DNA of 13,145 nt from Thiotrichaceae bacterium (lineage in GTDB: Bacteria > Pseudomonadota > Gammaproteobacteria > SZUA-229). The notes under the pieces are model-generated. The model did no database searches. It was given only the letters and a program-made list of their open reading frames with translations, and was not told where the DNA came from. This document shows positions 1 through 7,304 of the stretch, one piece after another. Every line of letters begins with the position of its first letter. The first letter of the stretch is position 1. Position numbers and translations under genes: made by a program. The DNA lies in the NCBI GenBank assembly GCA_002746365.1, contig NVWZ01000028.1:18448-31592 (forward strand). Direction: 5' to 3'.

Positions 1-2585
1 TGATTTCTCGGGTCAAAATGATATTCAACAGGGAATTTCGAACCGTTCATTTCAAGATAATCAGGGAACTGGTCATCAGACACAATGGTTGCATCATCAC
101 GCACCAGATGATCCATAGACAAGAATAATGTCTTAGCCTCATCCACATTATGTCGAACCCACTTATCTAATGTTGCGCCACTAAAAACGTTATCTGGTAA
201 ATTTTTATCATAGAAATCATACAATACATTATCATCAACAATGATATCTCTACGCCGGGATTTGGCCTCTAGCACTTCAAGTTCACTAAGTAATTTTCTG
301 TTATGAAGATAAAAGGCAGACTTGCATTCAAAATCCCCTTCGACTAATGCCGAACGAATAAATATTTCTTTGGCTTCCGCTGGATTTATTTTACCGTAAC
401 TGACTTTCTTATCTGCATTAATTATCAAGCCATACAAACTTGATTGTTGATGTGCAATAACATTCGATTGCTTTTTTTCCCAATGTGGATTGTTATAATG
501 ATACTTAAGTAAGTGCGTAGCTTTTTCTTCTACCCAACGAACATCTATTTTTGCGTTGGTGCGAGCGAACACACGTGATGTTTCGACGATTTCAGCTGCA
601 ACAATCCAACGAGGCGATGATTTAAACAAAACCGAACCTGGAAAAATATTAAACTTTGTATTTCGTGCACCTAAATAATCTTTATCTTCATTTTTAAAAC
701 CTATATTAGCTAACAAGCCTATTAGCAACGCTTGATGTATTTGGTCATAACTCGCTGTACTGGATTGATTATTTAAAATTTTCAAGCCGGACAACATCCG
801 TTTTATTTGATTATGCGTATCAATCCATTCACGCATTCGCATCCATGATATAAAGTTTTGTTTACACCATTTACGCAACTGATTACCTGATAATGTTTTT
901 TTCTCCTGGTGATAAGCCGTCCATAAATTAATATAAAAAATAAAATCAGACGCTTTATCATTAAATTCCCTATGTTTTTCGTCCGTCGCCTGTTGTTTAT
1001 CCAGAGGACGCTCACGAGGATCCTGAGTCGCCAGCGCAGAGACTATAATGAGAACTTCAGTCAAAGCGTTTTCTTTCTCCGCTTGCAACAACATTCGAGC
1101 TAATTTGGGATCTATAGGAAAGTGCGCTAGTTGTTTTCCTATTTTTGTAATTGTATTTGTCTTATCGATTGCGCCTAGCTCAAATAATAATTTATAACCG
1201 TCGTTGATTAATCGATCTTCTGGTGGTTCGACAAAAGGGAAATCATCGATATGACCCAGCTTTTGATTTTCCATCTGTAAGATAACAGACGCAAGATTGG
1301 TACGTTGAATTTCAGGCTCGGTGAACTCACTTCTCAGTTCAAAATCTTCTTCATCATAAAGTCGTATACAGACGCCCGCCGACACCCTACCACAACGCCC
1401 TTTTCGTTGATTTGCTGAAGCCTGTGAAATCTTTTCTATTGGTAAACGTTGAATTTTACTGCGCCAGGAATAACGAGATATCCGCGCGACGCCAGAATCA
1501 ATGACGTATTTAATACCCGGAACAGTTAAAGAAGTTTCAGCCACATTGGTGGCTAGAATAATACGTCGCTTGCTGGATGAATGGAAAATGCGATTTTGTT
1601 CAGCATTCGATAAACGAGCCAGCAAGGGCAAAATATCGGTATTGTCCAGCGCACGGTTATTACGCTGTTTAGATAAAAAATCAGCTGTTTCTCGTATATC
1701 TCTCTCACCACTCAAAAAAACCAGAATGTCACCCCTGTCAATTTTTGACAACTCATTTACTGCATCGAATATTCCATCCTGCAAACTTTTCTTTTCTTCA
1801 CTATCCGCACTTTGATAAGGACGATATCTGACTTCTACCGGGTACATCCGTCCTGAAACATTGATCACTGGTGCATTATCAAAATGTTTGGCAAACCGGT
1901 CAGGGTCAATGGTCGCTGAGGTAATAATAATTTTTAAATCTTTACGCTTTTGTGTAAGCTGTTTTAAATACCCCAGTAAAAAATCTATATTCAGACTTCG
2001 TTCATGCGCTTCATCAATAATGATGGTGTCATATTGATTCAAGAAACGATCATAATTGCATTCTGCCAGCAGAATACCGTCTGTCATTAACTTGATATAA
2101 CTGTTGTCATTCGATTGGTCTGAAAATCGAACTTTAAAACCAACTTCATTTCCTGGTAGAGTATTTAATTCTTCTGCGATGCGTTGTGAAACCGCACGTG
2201 CTGCCAGACGACGTGGTTGTGTATGAGCAATTTTCCCTCTTATGCCCAGGCCAATATCCAGACAAATTTTGGGTAGTTGTGTTGTTTTACCTGATCCCGT
2301 CTCACCGCATAGAATCGTGATTTGATTTTCCCGAATAGTTTTTTTAATTAATTCACTTTTTTGAGCGATAGGTAATTCGTCTGGATACGTGATACTCGGT
2401 AAATTTTCTTTTCTTAACTTAACCGTGTTAAGTGATACCTGGATATCTTTTTCTAACTGTAACAGTCTTTTTTCAGATGCTGACTTATCATTTAATGTGT
2501 TTTTTTTAATATTTTTCAGCCGCCGCTGAAACCGAAAAACGTCGCTTAACATGCATTTATTTATTTCTTTACTCAGGTTTAGCAT
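1..2585 (-). CDS. hrpA: ATP-dependent RNA helicase HrpA, C-terminus cut by window edge
   Basis: This is a DEAH-box RNA helicase of the HrpA family, a cytoplasmic enzyme that in E. coli acts on mRNA and on stalled ribosomes. About 861 codons are visible and the frame is still open at base 1. The E. coli protein is about 1300 residues, so the last third is missing. Visible motifs are Walker A GETGSGKTT (residues 94-102), DEAH (191-194), SAT (223-225) and the arginine-finger motif QRKGRCGR (393-400). The family-typical stretch KSRRRDIIVDD lies further on. The N-terminus aligns from memory with E. coli HrpA at FRFQRRL (residues 17-23). I chose the ATG at 2583-2585 because an in-frame TAA lies at 2640-2642 with no other ATG, GTG or TTG between. 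A second ATG at 2550-2552 is possible. No clear Shine-Dalgarno is seen. It may be transcribed with the hydrolase 68 bases upstream on the same strand. The family call is very secure. Confidence 0.97.
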   Translation of the reverse strand, partial: MLNLSKEINKCMLSDVFRFQRRLKNIKKNTLNDKSASEKRLLQLEKDIQVSLNTVKLRKENLPSITYPDELPIAQKSELIKKTIRENQITILCGETGSGKTTQLPKICLDIGLGIRGKIAHTQPRRLAARAVSQRIAEELNTLPGNEVGFKVRFSDQSNDNSYIKLMTDGILLAECNYDRFLNQYDTIIIDEAHERSLNIDFLLGYLKQLTQKRKDLKIIITSATIDPDRFAKHFDNAPVINVSGRMYPVEVRYRPYQSADSEEKKSLQDGIFDAVNELSKIDRGDILVFLSGERDIRETADFLSKQRNNRALDNTDILPLLARLSNAEQNRIFHSSSKRRIILATNVAETSLTVPGIKYVIDSGVARISRYSWRSKIQRLPIEKISQASANQRKGRCGRVSAGVCIRLYDEEDFELRSEFTEPEIQRTNLASVILQMENQKLGHIDDFPFVEPPEDRLINDGYKLLFELGAIDKTNTITKIGKQLAHFPIDPKLARMLLQAEKENALTEVLIIVSALATQDPRERPLDKQQATDEKHREFNDKASDFIFYINLWTAYHQEKKTLSGNQLRKWCKQNFISWMRMREWIDTHNQIKRMLSGLKILNNQSSTASYDQIHQALLIGLLANIGFKNEDKDYLGARNTKFNIFPGSVLFKSSPRWIVAAEIVETSRVFARTNAKIDVRWVEEKATHLLKYHYNNPHWEKKQSNVIAHQQSSLYGLIINADKKVSYGKINPAEAKEIFIRSALVEGDFECKSAFYLHNRKLLSELEVLEAKSRRRDIIVDDNVLYDFYDKNLPDNVFSGATLDKWVRHNVDEAKTLFLSMDHLVRDDATIVSDDQFPDYLEMNGSKFPVEYHFDPRN

Positions 2586-2653
2586 AAATAGAATATTCAG
2601 AAAAAGTAAAATTGCTGATGGTAGAATGATGGGAGTGAATTAGTTCATTTTTA

Positions 2654-3502
2654 TCACTCAAGCTCTGTTAAAATATATTTTTTCCATAATGTTTCTTCAA
2701 AACTTTTTTTAAAAAAACCAAAATGGCCTATTTTTTTTGCCCCTATCATTTCTGGTGAAATCCTGATCATATTTTTTACTGCTGAGCTGTAAAAACCATG
2801 CAATGAAGTTATATTTTTCTCAGACATTAACTCATCATCAGTAAAAGAAAAAGAAGTAATCGGTACTTGCATTGAAGAAAATAAAGCCTTCACTGAATCT
2901 CCCTCAACACCAACCATATACTCAGGATGTAAACACCAGCTACGCCATTGTTTGATAACACCTTTTGGTAAATTACCCACCATATTTAATCGTTTTCCTG
3001 GAAAATAACCAAATATTTGTGTTGCGATCGGCGCCACAAAGTACCACAGTAGCCAGGCTCGTTTTTTCAATTGTGGTGAATTTTCCAGCCAGTAGCCACT
3101 GCCAGCGGCTATCGTAATGACTTTTGAAATTCGCTCCTGATGCTTAACAAAGCCTAACACCTGCCCACCGAGGCTGTGCCCTATCCAGTATAGTGGTATG
3201 TCAGACATTTCATCAGATACCGCTTTGACCATCGTAGAACAATCATTTTCAGCCCAGCTTATAACGGATGTATCGACATCTTTCAATTTACCCGATAAGG
3301 ACAAACCCATACCGATGTAATCAAAGGTAGCCACCAGATAACCATGAGAGCAAAGCCATTCTGAAAACGCACGGTAATAATATTGACTCACACCAATAGC
3401 AGGAACAATAAGCACCGCTGCTTTAGCCTTGCTATCTGGTGTATAAAAAACAGCCTTAAGAAGGTGTCCTTTTTGCGTTTTTATTGTTCGAATTTCAGTC
3501 AC
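2654..3502 (-). CDS. alpha/beta hydrolase (serine hydrolase fold), substrate unknown
   Basis: A 282-residue alpha/beta-hydrolase, probably cytoplasmic because no signal peptide is visible. The nucleophile elbow is GHSLGG at residues 108-113, giving Ser110. A likely acid is Asp222 or Asp223 (TDDEL), and the likely histidine is His260 in GHFGFF. The order Ser-Asp-His and the spacing fit the fold. The segment between the elbow and the acid is rich in Trp and Tyr and probably forms the lid. It resembles the uncharacterised COG4757-type predicted hydrolases, but I cannot name a substrate. The start is GTG (3500-3502). An in-frame TGA lies a few codons upstream and no ATG is available, and no strong ribosome binding site is visible. 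It lies 68 bases upstream of hrpA on the same strand and is divergent from the gene at 3633. Confidence 0.9.
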   Translation of the reverse strand: MTEIRTIKTQKGHLLKAVFYTPDSKAKAAVLIVPAIGVSQYYYRAFSEWLCSHGYLVATFDYIGMGLSLSGKLKDVDTSVISWAENDCSTMVKAVSDEMSDIPLYWIGHSLGGQVLGFVKHQERISKVITIAAGSGYWLENSPQLKKRAWLLWYFVAPIATQIFGYFPGKRLNMVGNLPKGVIKQWRSWCLHPEYMVGVEGDSVKALFSSMQVPITSFSFTDDELMSEKNITSLHGFYSSAVKNMIRISPEMIGAKKIGHFGFFKKSFEETLWKKYILTELE

Positions 3503-3535
3503 AACTAAAATAATATATCACTCGCTTATCCATTA

Positions 3536-3557
3536 AGTAGAATATATTTACTCTACT
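3536..3557. promoter_or_regulatory. dyad in divergent intergenic region, possible operator
   Basis: AGTAGA and TCTACT are perfect 6-base inverted repeats separated by 10 AT-rich bases. They lie between the divergent starts of the hydrolase (3502) and the 13-codon ORF (3588). The geometry fits binding by a dimeric regulator, but arms this short can arise by chance and no regulator is identified. Confidence 0.22.
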
Positions 3558-3587
3558 ATTTCCTATAGGCTCTATCAGGAAGATTAA

Positions 3588-3629
3588 ATGCGCACAAATA
3601 AAATTCCATGTTTTACAACACGACTTTAA
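3588..3629 (+). CDS. 13-codon ORF with good RBS, leader peptide or severed N-terminus
   Basis: ATG at 3588 is preceded by AGGAAG (3577-3582) at 5-base spacing, the best ribosome binding site in this region. It encodes MRTNKIPCFTTRL and ends in TAA at 3627-3629. The next codon in the same frame is TTG, then the ATG of the following gene at 3633. If the TAA were a sense codon, the product would start with a basic stretch followed by the hydrophobic segment MPLLLNTLILTSLVSTLIIS, which is a textbook signal peptide. It could be a regulatory leader whose translation re-initiates at 3630/3633, or the N-terminus of a gene interrupted by a nonsense mutation or a sequencing error. Confidence 0.4.
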   Translation: MRTNKIPCFTTRL

Positions 3630-3632
3630 TTG

Positions 3633-4217
3633 ATGCCATTACTTTTAAACACCCTCATACTAACCAGTCTTGTTAGCACTCTTATTATTTCTGATGTCCC
3701 CCAACGTGTAATAGAGTCACCGCAGAAAAAAAGCTCAATCTCAGCGAACAATCAGTCAGGTTATATCGCACTAAGGTTACTGCTGGAGGATGAGCAATAT
3801 CTAACAGCTATTCGGCGAACAAGAATGATCGTCACATTTACTGGCATTAATGAAACATCGAGCGAGTTGATCGACGATATCTCAGATTCATCGGCAGTAG
3901 CCATCGATAAACTTAAATTGTTAGCTGACGAAAAACCCACTATTTTGTTTTATGATCTTGAAAACAACAGCATAGAAAAATCGACCCTGGATTCTTTAAG
4001 AATGACAACGGCAAAAGAATTTATATTCGACGGTGGCAACTTTGAAACAAACATATTATTAAGTCAGCTTAAAGTGCTCAGATTAATAAGCCATCTGGCC
4101 GTCCAACTGAAAGAAATCGAGCCTAACGCTAAACGCAGAGCATGGCTTAGCGAGCTTGCTGAACAATATGAAAATTATTACCAACGTACAAAAATGCGAT
4201 TCAGCCTTAATAATTAA
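3633..4217 (+). CDS. uncharacterised protein with N-terminal hydrophobic segment
   Basis: I do not recognise this protein, which is about 194 residues from the ATG at 3633. A TTG at 3630 is the alternative start. The first 20 residues are hydrophobic and uncharged (MPLLLNTLILTSLVSTLIIS). The rest is soluble-looking, with mixed charge and a helical C-terminal third ending in QYENYYQRTKMRF, so a membrane-anchored or exported protein is likely. No catalytic motif stands out. The ATG has no Shine-Dalgarno of its own. The good one belongs to the in-frame 13-codon ORF that ends three bases earlier, so translation probably depends on coupling or the gene is damaged at its start. The gene is divergent from the hydrolase and convergent with the Sel1 protein gene, with only 32 bases between the stop codons. 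Confidence 0.7.
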   Translation: MPLLLNTLILTSLVSTLIISDVPQRVIESPQKKSSISANNQSGYIALRLLLEDEQYLTAIRRTRMIVTFTGINETSSELIDDISDSSAVAIDKLKLLADEKPTILFYDLENNSIEKSTLDSLRMTTAKEFIFDGGNFETNILLSQLKVLRLISHLAVQLKEIEPNAKRRAWLSELAEQYENYYQRTKMRFSLNN

Positions 4218-4249
4218 TCACAATACTCAAATACATCATTGAATTAAAA

Positions 4250-4942
4250 TTATTGTGCAACTTCTAATAGCGGATTATATACCCACACGGTTCGATCACG
4301 AATTTCCTCTTCTATGCCTTCGTTATATAAGATTGCTACCTGGCTCCATTTACCCTGCTTAAACATTTCAAGTACTCTTTGCCCTTTCGTTAACTGGGCA
4401 ACAATACTACTTTCTACCGTCGGTTTTTTTCTTACATTTAATTTACGTGCTTTAACTTCGCGAACATCGCCAAACATTAGGCCATATTCAAAAACAATAG
4501 AATGCATACGACCTTTCATTGCCTTATCATTACGCATCATCATGGATTTCAAAATCATGATTGCATCGTCCTGCTCTTGTTTCGCTGCAAGCAAATAATA
4601 ATCAATTGCCCTTGATGAATCTTTTGGTACGTCGCCTTCTCCCAGGCTGTATAACATTCCTATGGAGAAATTAGCGTCAGTATGGCCTTGTATAGAAGCC
4701 TTTTTCCACCACTCTAATGCGAGACTGTCGTTTACCCGTAGCCCATATCCGTTAAGATACATCCAGCCAATATTATACTGCGCATCGGCATCACCGTCGT
4801 CAGCTAAGGGCCGCATTATGCAATAGGCTTCTGCAAAATTACCCGTACGCATCGCTTCCACTGCGCCTTCGAAATTAGATGCCGTGGCCGTAGTATTTAT
4901 AACAGCCAATATAAATAAAATGGTTAATATGCACGCTTTCAT
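4250..4942 (-). CDS. exported Sel1-repeat protein with C-terminal bacterial SH3 domain
   Basis: A 230-residue protein with a signal peptide (hydrophobic core ILTILFILAVI, probable cleavage after ATA, near residue 24 counting from an upstream TTG). Two Sel1-like tetratricopeptide repeats follow, about residues 53-88 (DADAQYNIGWMYLNGYG) and 89-125 (TDANFSIGMLYSLGEG). A bacterial SH3-type domain comes next, about 165-208, with the hallmark LNVRKKPTVESSIVAQL and a following GKWSQV. Sel1 repeats are protein-interaction scaffolds, and SH3b domains often bind the cell wall or peptides. The mature protein is therefore probably periplasmic. I prefer the ATG at 4940-4942. A TTG at 4949-4951 directly abuts the stop of the upstream gene. 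It is the last gene of the gshA run. The partner is unknown. Confidence 0.85.
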   Translation of the reverse strand: MKACILTILFILAVINTTATASNFEGAVEAMRTGNFAEAYCIMRPLADDGDADAQYNIGWMYLNGYGLRVNDSLALEWWKKASIQGHTDANFSIGMLYSLGEGDVPKDSSRAIDYYLLAAKQEQDDAIMILKSMMMRNDKAMKGRMHSIVFEYGLMFGDVREVKARKLNVRKKPTVESSIVAQLTKGQRVLEMFKQGKWSQVAILYNEGIEEEIRDRTVWVYNPLLEVAQ

Positions 4943-4951
4943 ATTTATCAA

Positions 4952-5179
4952 TTAACTTTTATTAGTAGATTGGTAACGTATTAAACGAATAGCAAGTAAA
5001 AAAATCCCGAAACTGTGCCAGAAAAGATCAAAAATATCGATTAGTTTAGTCAGTTCACCATCAGCCAGCAAACGCGCTTTTTCAACCAGGTGTGGCTCAG
5101 GCGTGAATGGTGCAAACAACATGAAAATAGCAAAAAATGCTAATGGAAGAATTGGAATCTTGTCGATTAATTTAAGCAT
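4952..5179 (-). CDS. small two-helix membrane protein downstream of gshA
   Basis: A 75-residue protein beginning MLKLIDKIPILPLAFFAIFM. Two hydrophobic segments are visible, about residues 9-24 and 52-66, with a polar loop between them carrying the motif FTPEPHLVEKARLL. The C-terminus is basic. Similar short proteins occur in many gammaproteobacteria, where I recall some being labelled 'RND transporter'. This length is far too short for a pump, so I would not repeat that name. The frame is open further upstream to 5233, but I choose the ATG at 5177-5179. It overlaps the gshA stop by 8 bases (ATGCTTAA), a typical coupling arrangement. Its own stop is followed at once by the Sel1 gene. Confidence 0.72.
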   Translation of the reverse strand: MLKLIDKIPILPLAFFAIFMLFAPFTPEPHLVEKARLLADGELTKLIDIFDLFWHSFGIFLLAIRLIRYQSTNKS

Positions 5180-6773
5180 TTTTAAAGTAGTTATCCAGGT
5201 ATTCATCAAAACTAATTTTATCGTTTTCTTCAATTTGTTTTTGCATATTTATTGAATCACTCGCCATCTTTTCAAAAAATATTTTCTTGTCTTCTGACAA
5301 ACTATGATTCTCATAATATTGCGTATGATGTTTAGACATACGCTGAGCATAATGAAAGAAGCCTTCGTCGTGCTCACTCATTTCAGCTAACATTCTGGCG
5401 GATGGTGTTAATTCCGGGTCAAATACACTGGCAATTTGCGATTTAACACTGGAAAAATAGTTTTCGCAGTAATTCGCACTATCCAACAAACTCGCCACGC
5501 CTTTCATCTTATTGCATAATTCACTTGCCCAATCTCGTAGACTGATTTTTTCGCCGACTGAGTTGGCGCAGGCACGTTTTAAATCCAGCCCAGGCTCACG
5601 TCCCTTGTGTGCAACTAACAAAAGATTCTCATCGATTGCAGCAACCTCATTCTCACATAATTCAGGGCTACTCTGTAATAAACAAAATAACATAAATACT
5701 TCTAGAAAATACAGTTGTTCTGAGTTAATACCATGTGGATCAAACGCATTGACATCAAGGGAGCGTAACTCGACATAGGCTACCCCTCTTTTCTTCAAAG
5801 CAGTTGAGGGTTTTTCATCGCCTTGTAATATTTGCTTGGGTCGTACCGAGCTGTAATATTCGTTTTCTATCTGCAGTATATTGGCGTTGAGTTGTTGATA
5901 CTCACCGTCTACTTTGACGCCGATTTCTTCGTAAGCTGAACAGGGTGTAGTAATCGCATGCTGCAGACTATTTGTATAGGCATCTAGTGAGTCATAACAA
6001 GCTTTTATACCCGCTAAATCCTCTTTATTATTCTGATAGCCGATATCACCTAATCGCAATGAAGTGGCATAAGGTTCATAATAAGTATTGCTATTAAATT
6101 CCTGCAATATCGTGTCCTGCCCATTTAAAAATGATTTACATACTGCAGGCGAAGCACCAAACAAATAGGGAACTAACCAACCGAAACGCAACAAATTTCG
6201 CACCATGCCCATATATTGTTCTGAAATAAACGCCTGTGGATTATCTGTATTATTTAATATTTTTTGATACTGCTGCCAGAACGAATCAGAAAACGAATAA
6301 TTAAAATGCACGCCGGCAATAACCTGCATGGCTCGACCATAACGCAAACCGAGTCCGCGACGATAAGCCGTTTTCATTTGTGCTGCATTGGAAGTACCAT
6401 ACTTCGCCAGTGGAATACTGGTTTCGCCAGCAACTACACAGGGCATGCTGGTTGCCCATAAAATTTCATCGTCCAGATTTCGATATACAAAATTTTGAAT
6501 ATCGTCCAGTGATTGAATCACTTCTGTCACCGAATTGCACGGCGGTGTAACAAACTCAGTTAAGGCCTCAGAAAAATCGGTGGTTATTTGTGGATGAGTG
6601 AGCGCAGAACCCCAGGCTATCGGGTGTGGCGTCTGGGTAATGCCGCCTTCTGGTAATACGCGCAGGCTTTCTTTTTCAAGGCCTATTTTAGATTGGGCTA
6701 ATGCCGTTTCCATTTCAGGCGTATCGAGTAATTTCAAGCGTTGTTGGAGTTTTTTGTACAACAAGGGTTTCAC
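5172..6773 (-). CDS. gshA: glutamate-cysteine ligase (gamma-glutamylcysteine synthetase)
   Basis: This enzyme joins L-glutamate and L-cysteine using ATP, the first and limiting step of glutathione synthesis in the cytoplasm. The 533 residues compare with about 518 in E. coli GshA. Family hallmarks seen are GLEKESLRV (31-39), the GSALTH...TTDFSEALTEF block that follows, SMPC, YGTSN, FGWLVPYLFGASPA, YATSLRL, LQIENEYYSSVRPK and the ELRSLDVN segment. All correspond to the E. coli type rather than the plant/alphaproteobacterial type. The start is GTG at 6771-6773. The in-frame codons upstream reach a TAA with no ATG, GTG or TTG. gshB is not in the window. The small membrane gene overlaps its 3' end by 8 bases, and the XRE regulator lies 91 bases upstream on the same strand. 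The identification is secure. Confidence 0.97.
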   Translation of the reverse strand: MKPLLYKKLQQRLKLLDTPEMETALAQSKIGLEKESLRVLPEGGITQTPHPIAWGSALTHPQITTDFSEALTEFVTPPCNSVTEVIQSLDDIQNFVYRNLDDEILWATSMPCVVAGETSIPLAKYGTSNAAQMKTAYRRGLGLRYGRAMQVIAGVHFNYSFSDSFWQQYQKILNNTDNPQAFISEQYMGMVRNLLRFGWLVPYLFGASPAVCKSFLNGQDTILQEFNSNTYYEPYATSLRLGDIGYQNNKEDLAGIKACYDSLDAYTNSLQHAITTPCSAYEEIGVKVDGEYQQLNANILQIENEYYSSVRPKQILQGDEKPSTALKKRGVAYVELRSLDVNAFDPHGINSEQLYFLEVFMLFCLLQSSPELCENEVAAIDENLLLVAHKGREPGLDLKRACANSVGEKISLRDWASELCNKMKGVASLLDSANYCENYFSSVKSQIASVFDPELTPSARMLAEMSEHDEGFFHYAQRMSKHHTQYYENHSLSEDKKIFFEKMASDSINMQKQIEENDKISFDEYLDNYFKNA

Positions 6774-6799
6774 AATGAATCGAGTTATTTGAGCGATGA

Positions 6800-6805
6800 A
6801 TTATA
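6800..6805 (-). promoter_or_regulatory. candidate -10 box for gshA
   Basis: The minus strand reads TATAAT here, about 27 bases upstream of the gshA GTG. That would put transcription start near 6793. No good -35 hexamer is found at 16-18 bases, so this is only a candidate. If real, gshA can be expressed independently of the XRE gene upstream. Confidence 0.35.
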
Positions 6806-6864
6806 CTCTGCTCAGCCCAATATTTCGGACATTCGTCTAATTAATACCGGTAATTTCGCAACTA

Positions 6865-7122
6865 TTATTTTGTCACTACTCTATAGCGTGGCTTATTATT
6901 TTGCTCTTTGTTTTTATCTGCTAGCCTGACAATTCGATACTCAAACTGACAGCCCATCGCTTTTGCCGCTTTCTCCATCATTTTTAAAGTCACCGCACCG
7001 CGCGTTTCATCCTTTTCCATCACCGACACCCGGGCAGCACTCACCTGCATTCGCTCGGCAAGCTGAAACCCCTTTAAACCTTGCTTAATACGCATCTGAC
7101 GAATCCAGTTTGCTCTATTCAC
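6865..7122 (-). CDS. small XRE-type HTH regulator, resembles mobile mystery protein A
   Basis: An 85-residue helix-turn-helix protein. The core, about residues 5-62 (WIRQMRIKQGLKGFQLAERMQVSAARVSVMEKDE, then GAVTLKMMEKAAKAMGC), matches the XRE/Cro fold. In wording it is close to the C-terminal HTH of the 'mobile mystery protein A' family (WIR.IR..LG....QLA.R..VS). That family is usually longer and paired with a Fic-domain protein. No such partner is present here, so this is a short orphan relative. It probably binds its own promoter, where two identical 19-bp repeats lie 10 bases before the start. The start is GTG at 7120-7122 with GAGG (7127-7130) in front. Upstream alternatives are absent. 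It lies 91 bases ahead of gshA in the same direction. Confidence 0.82.
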   Translation of the reverse strand: MNRANWIRQMRIKQGLKGFQLAERMQVSAARVSVMEKDETRGAVTLKMMEKAAKAMGCQFEYRIVRLADKNKEQNNKPRYRVVTK

Positions 7123-7131
7123 ACAACCTCT

Positions 7132-7169
7132 TTATTAATATATACATTAATTATTAATATATACATTAA
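7132..7169. repeat. two tandem 19-bp direct repeats, each with a near-palindrome, probable operators
   Basis: The 19-base unit TTATTAATATATACATTAA occurs twice, exactly abutting, at 7132-7150 and 7151-7169. Within each copy TTAATATATACATTAA (7135-7150 and 7154-7169) is a 16-base palindrome with 7 of 8 pairs matching. It sits directly upstream of the XRE gene and over its likely transcription start. That is the expected place for autorepression by a dimeric HTH protein. The binding is inferred. Confidence 0.65.
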
Positions 7170-7170
7170 T

Positions 7171-7199
7171 ATTATATATAATTCAAGAAAAAAGCCCAA
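7171..7199 (-). promoter_or_regulatory. candidate promoter of the XRE gene
   Basis: On the minus strand TTGGGC (7194-7199) and a perfect TATAAT (7171-7176) are spaced by 17 bases. A competing pair is TTGAAT (7181-7186) and TATATA (7158-7163), also at 17 bases and overlapping the tandem repeats. Either way the repeats would cover the start of transcription. Confidence 0.45.
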
Positions 7200-7216
7200 T
7201 TAAAAACAGGGCCTTT
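7188..7216 (-). terminator. intrinsic terminator of the DUF1015 gene
   Basis: On the minus strand AAAGGCCC pairs with GGGCTTT (one bulged G) around an 11-base loop, and a run of six T follows. It lies about 90 bases past the stop of the DUF1015 gene and just before the XRE promoter, separating the two units. The -35 candidate of the XRE gene lies inside the 3' arm. Confidence 0.6.
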
Positions 7217-7241
7217 ATTCCAACCAACAAAAATATATCTC

Positions 7242-7288
7242 ACCGCAGAGGTTTAAAACATTATCATTTTTCTCTGTGTCTCTGCGGT
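7242..7288. repeat. intergenic inverted repeat (ACCGCAGAG / CTCTGCGGT)
   Basis: Perfect 9-base arms at 7242-7250 and 7280-7288 surround a 29-base loop containing TTCTCTGTGTC. Phrases such as 'ctctgtgtctctgcggt' are familiar as dispersed intergenic sequence in many bacterial genomes, so this may be a copy of a scattered repeat. It follows the DUF1015 stop by 16 bases. Confidence 0.45.
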
Positions 7289-7304
7289 TAAGTGTTTTAT
7301 GCCT

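Noticed and set aside
1501..1815. Plus-strand open frame of 104 codons inside hrpA
   Set aside because: It is antisense to conserved helicase sequence and has no recognisable domain or ribosome binding site.
2615..2665. GAGTGA/TCACTC inverted repeat after the hydrolase gene as a terminator
   Set aside because: The stem is only 6 bp with a long AT-rich loop and no T-run at the end, so it is too weak to call.
4219..4257. CACAATA/TATTGTG inverted repeat between convergent genes as a terminator
   Set aside because: Seven AT-rich pairs around a 25-base loop, partly inside the coding end of the Sel1 gene, give no stable hairpin.
4314..4598. Plus-strand open frame of 94 codons
   Set aside because: It is fully antisense to the Sel1/SH3 gene, whose domains are clear.
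7132..7169. CRISPR-like array
   Set aside because: The two repeats abut without spacers and are only two copies, so an operator is a better reading.
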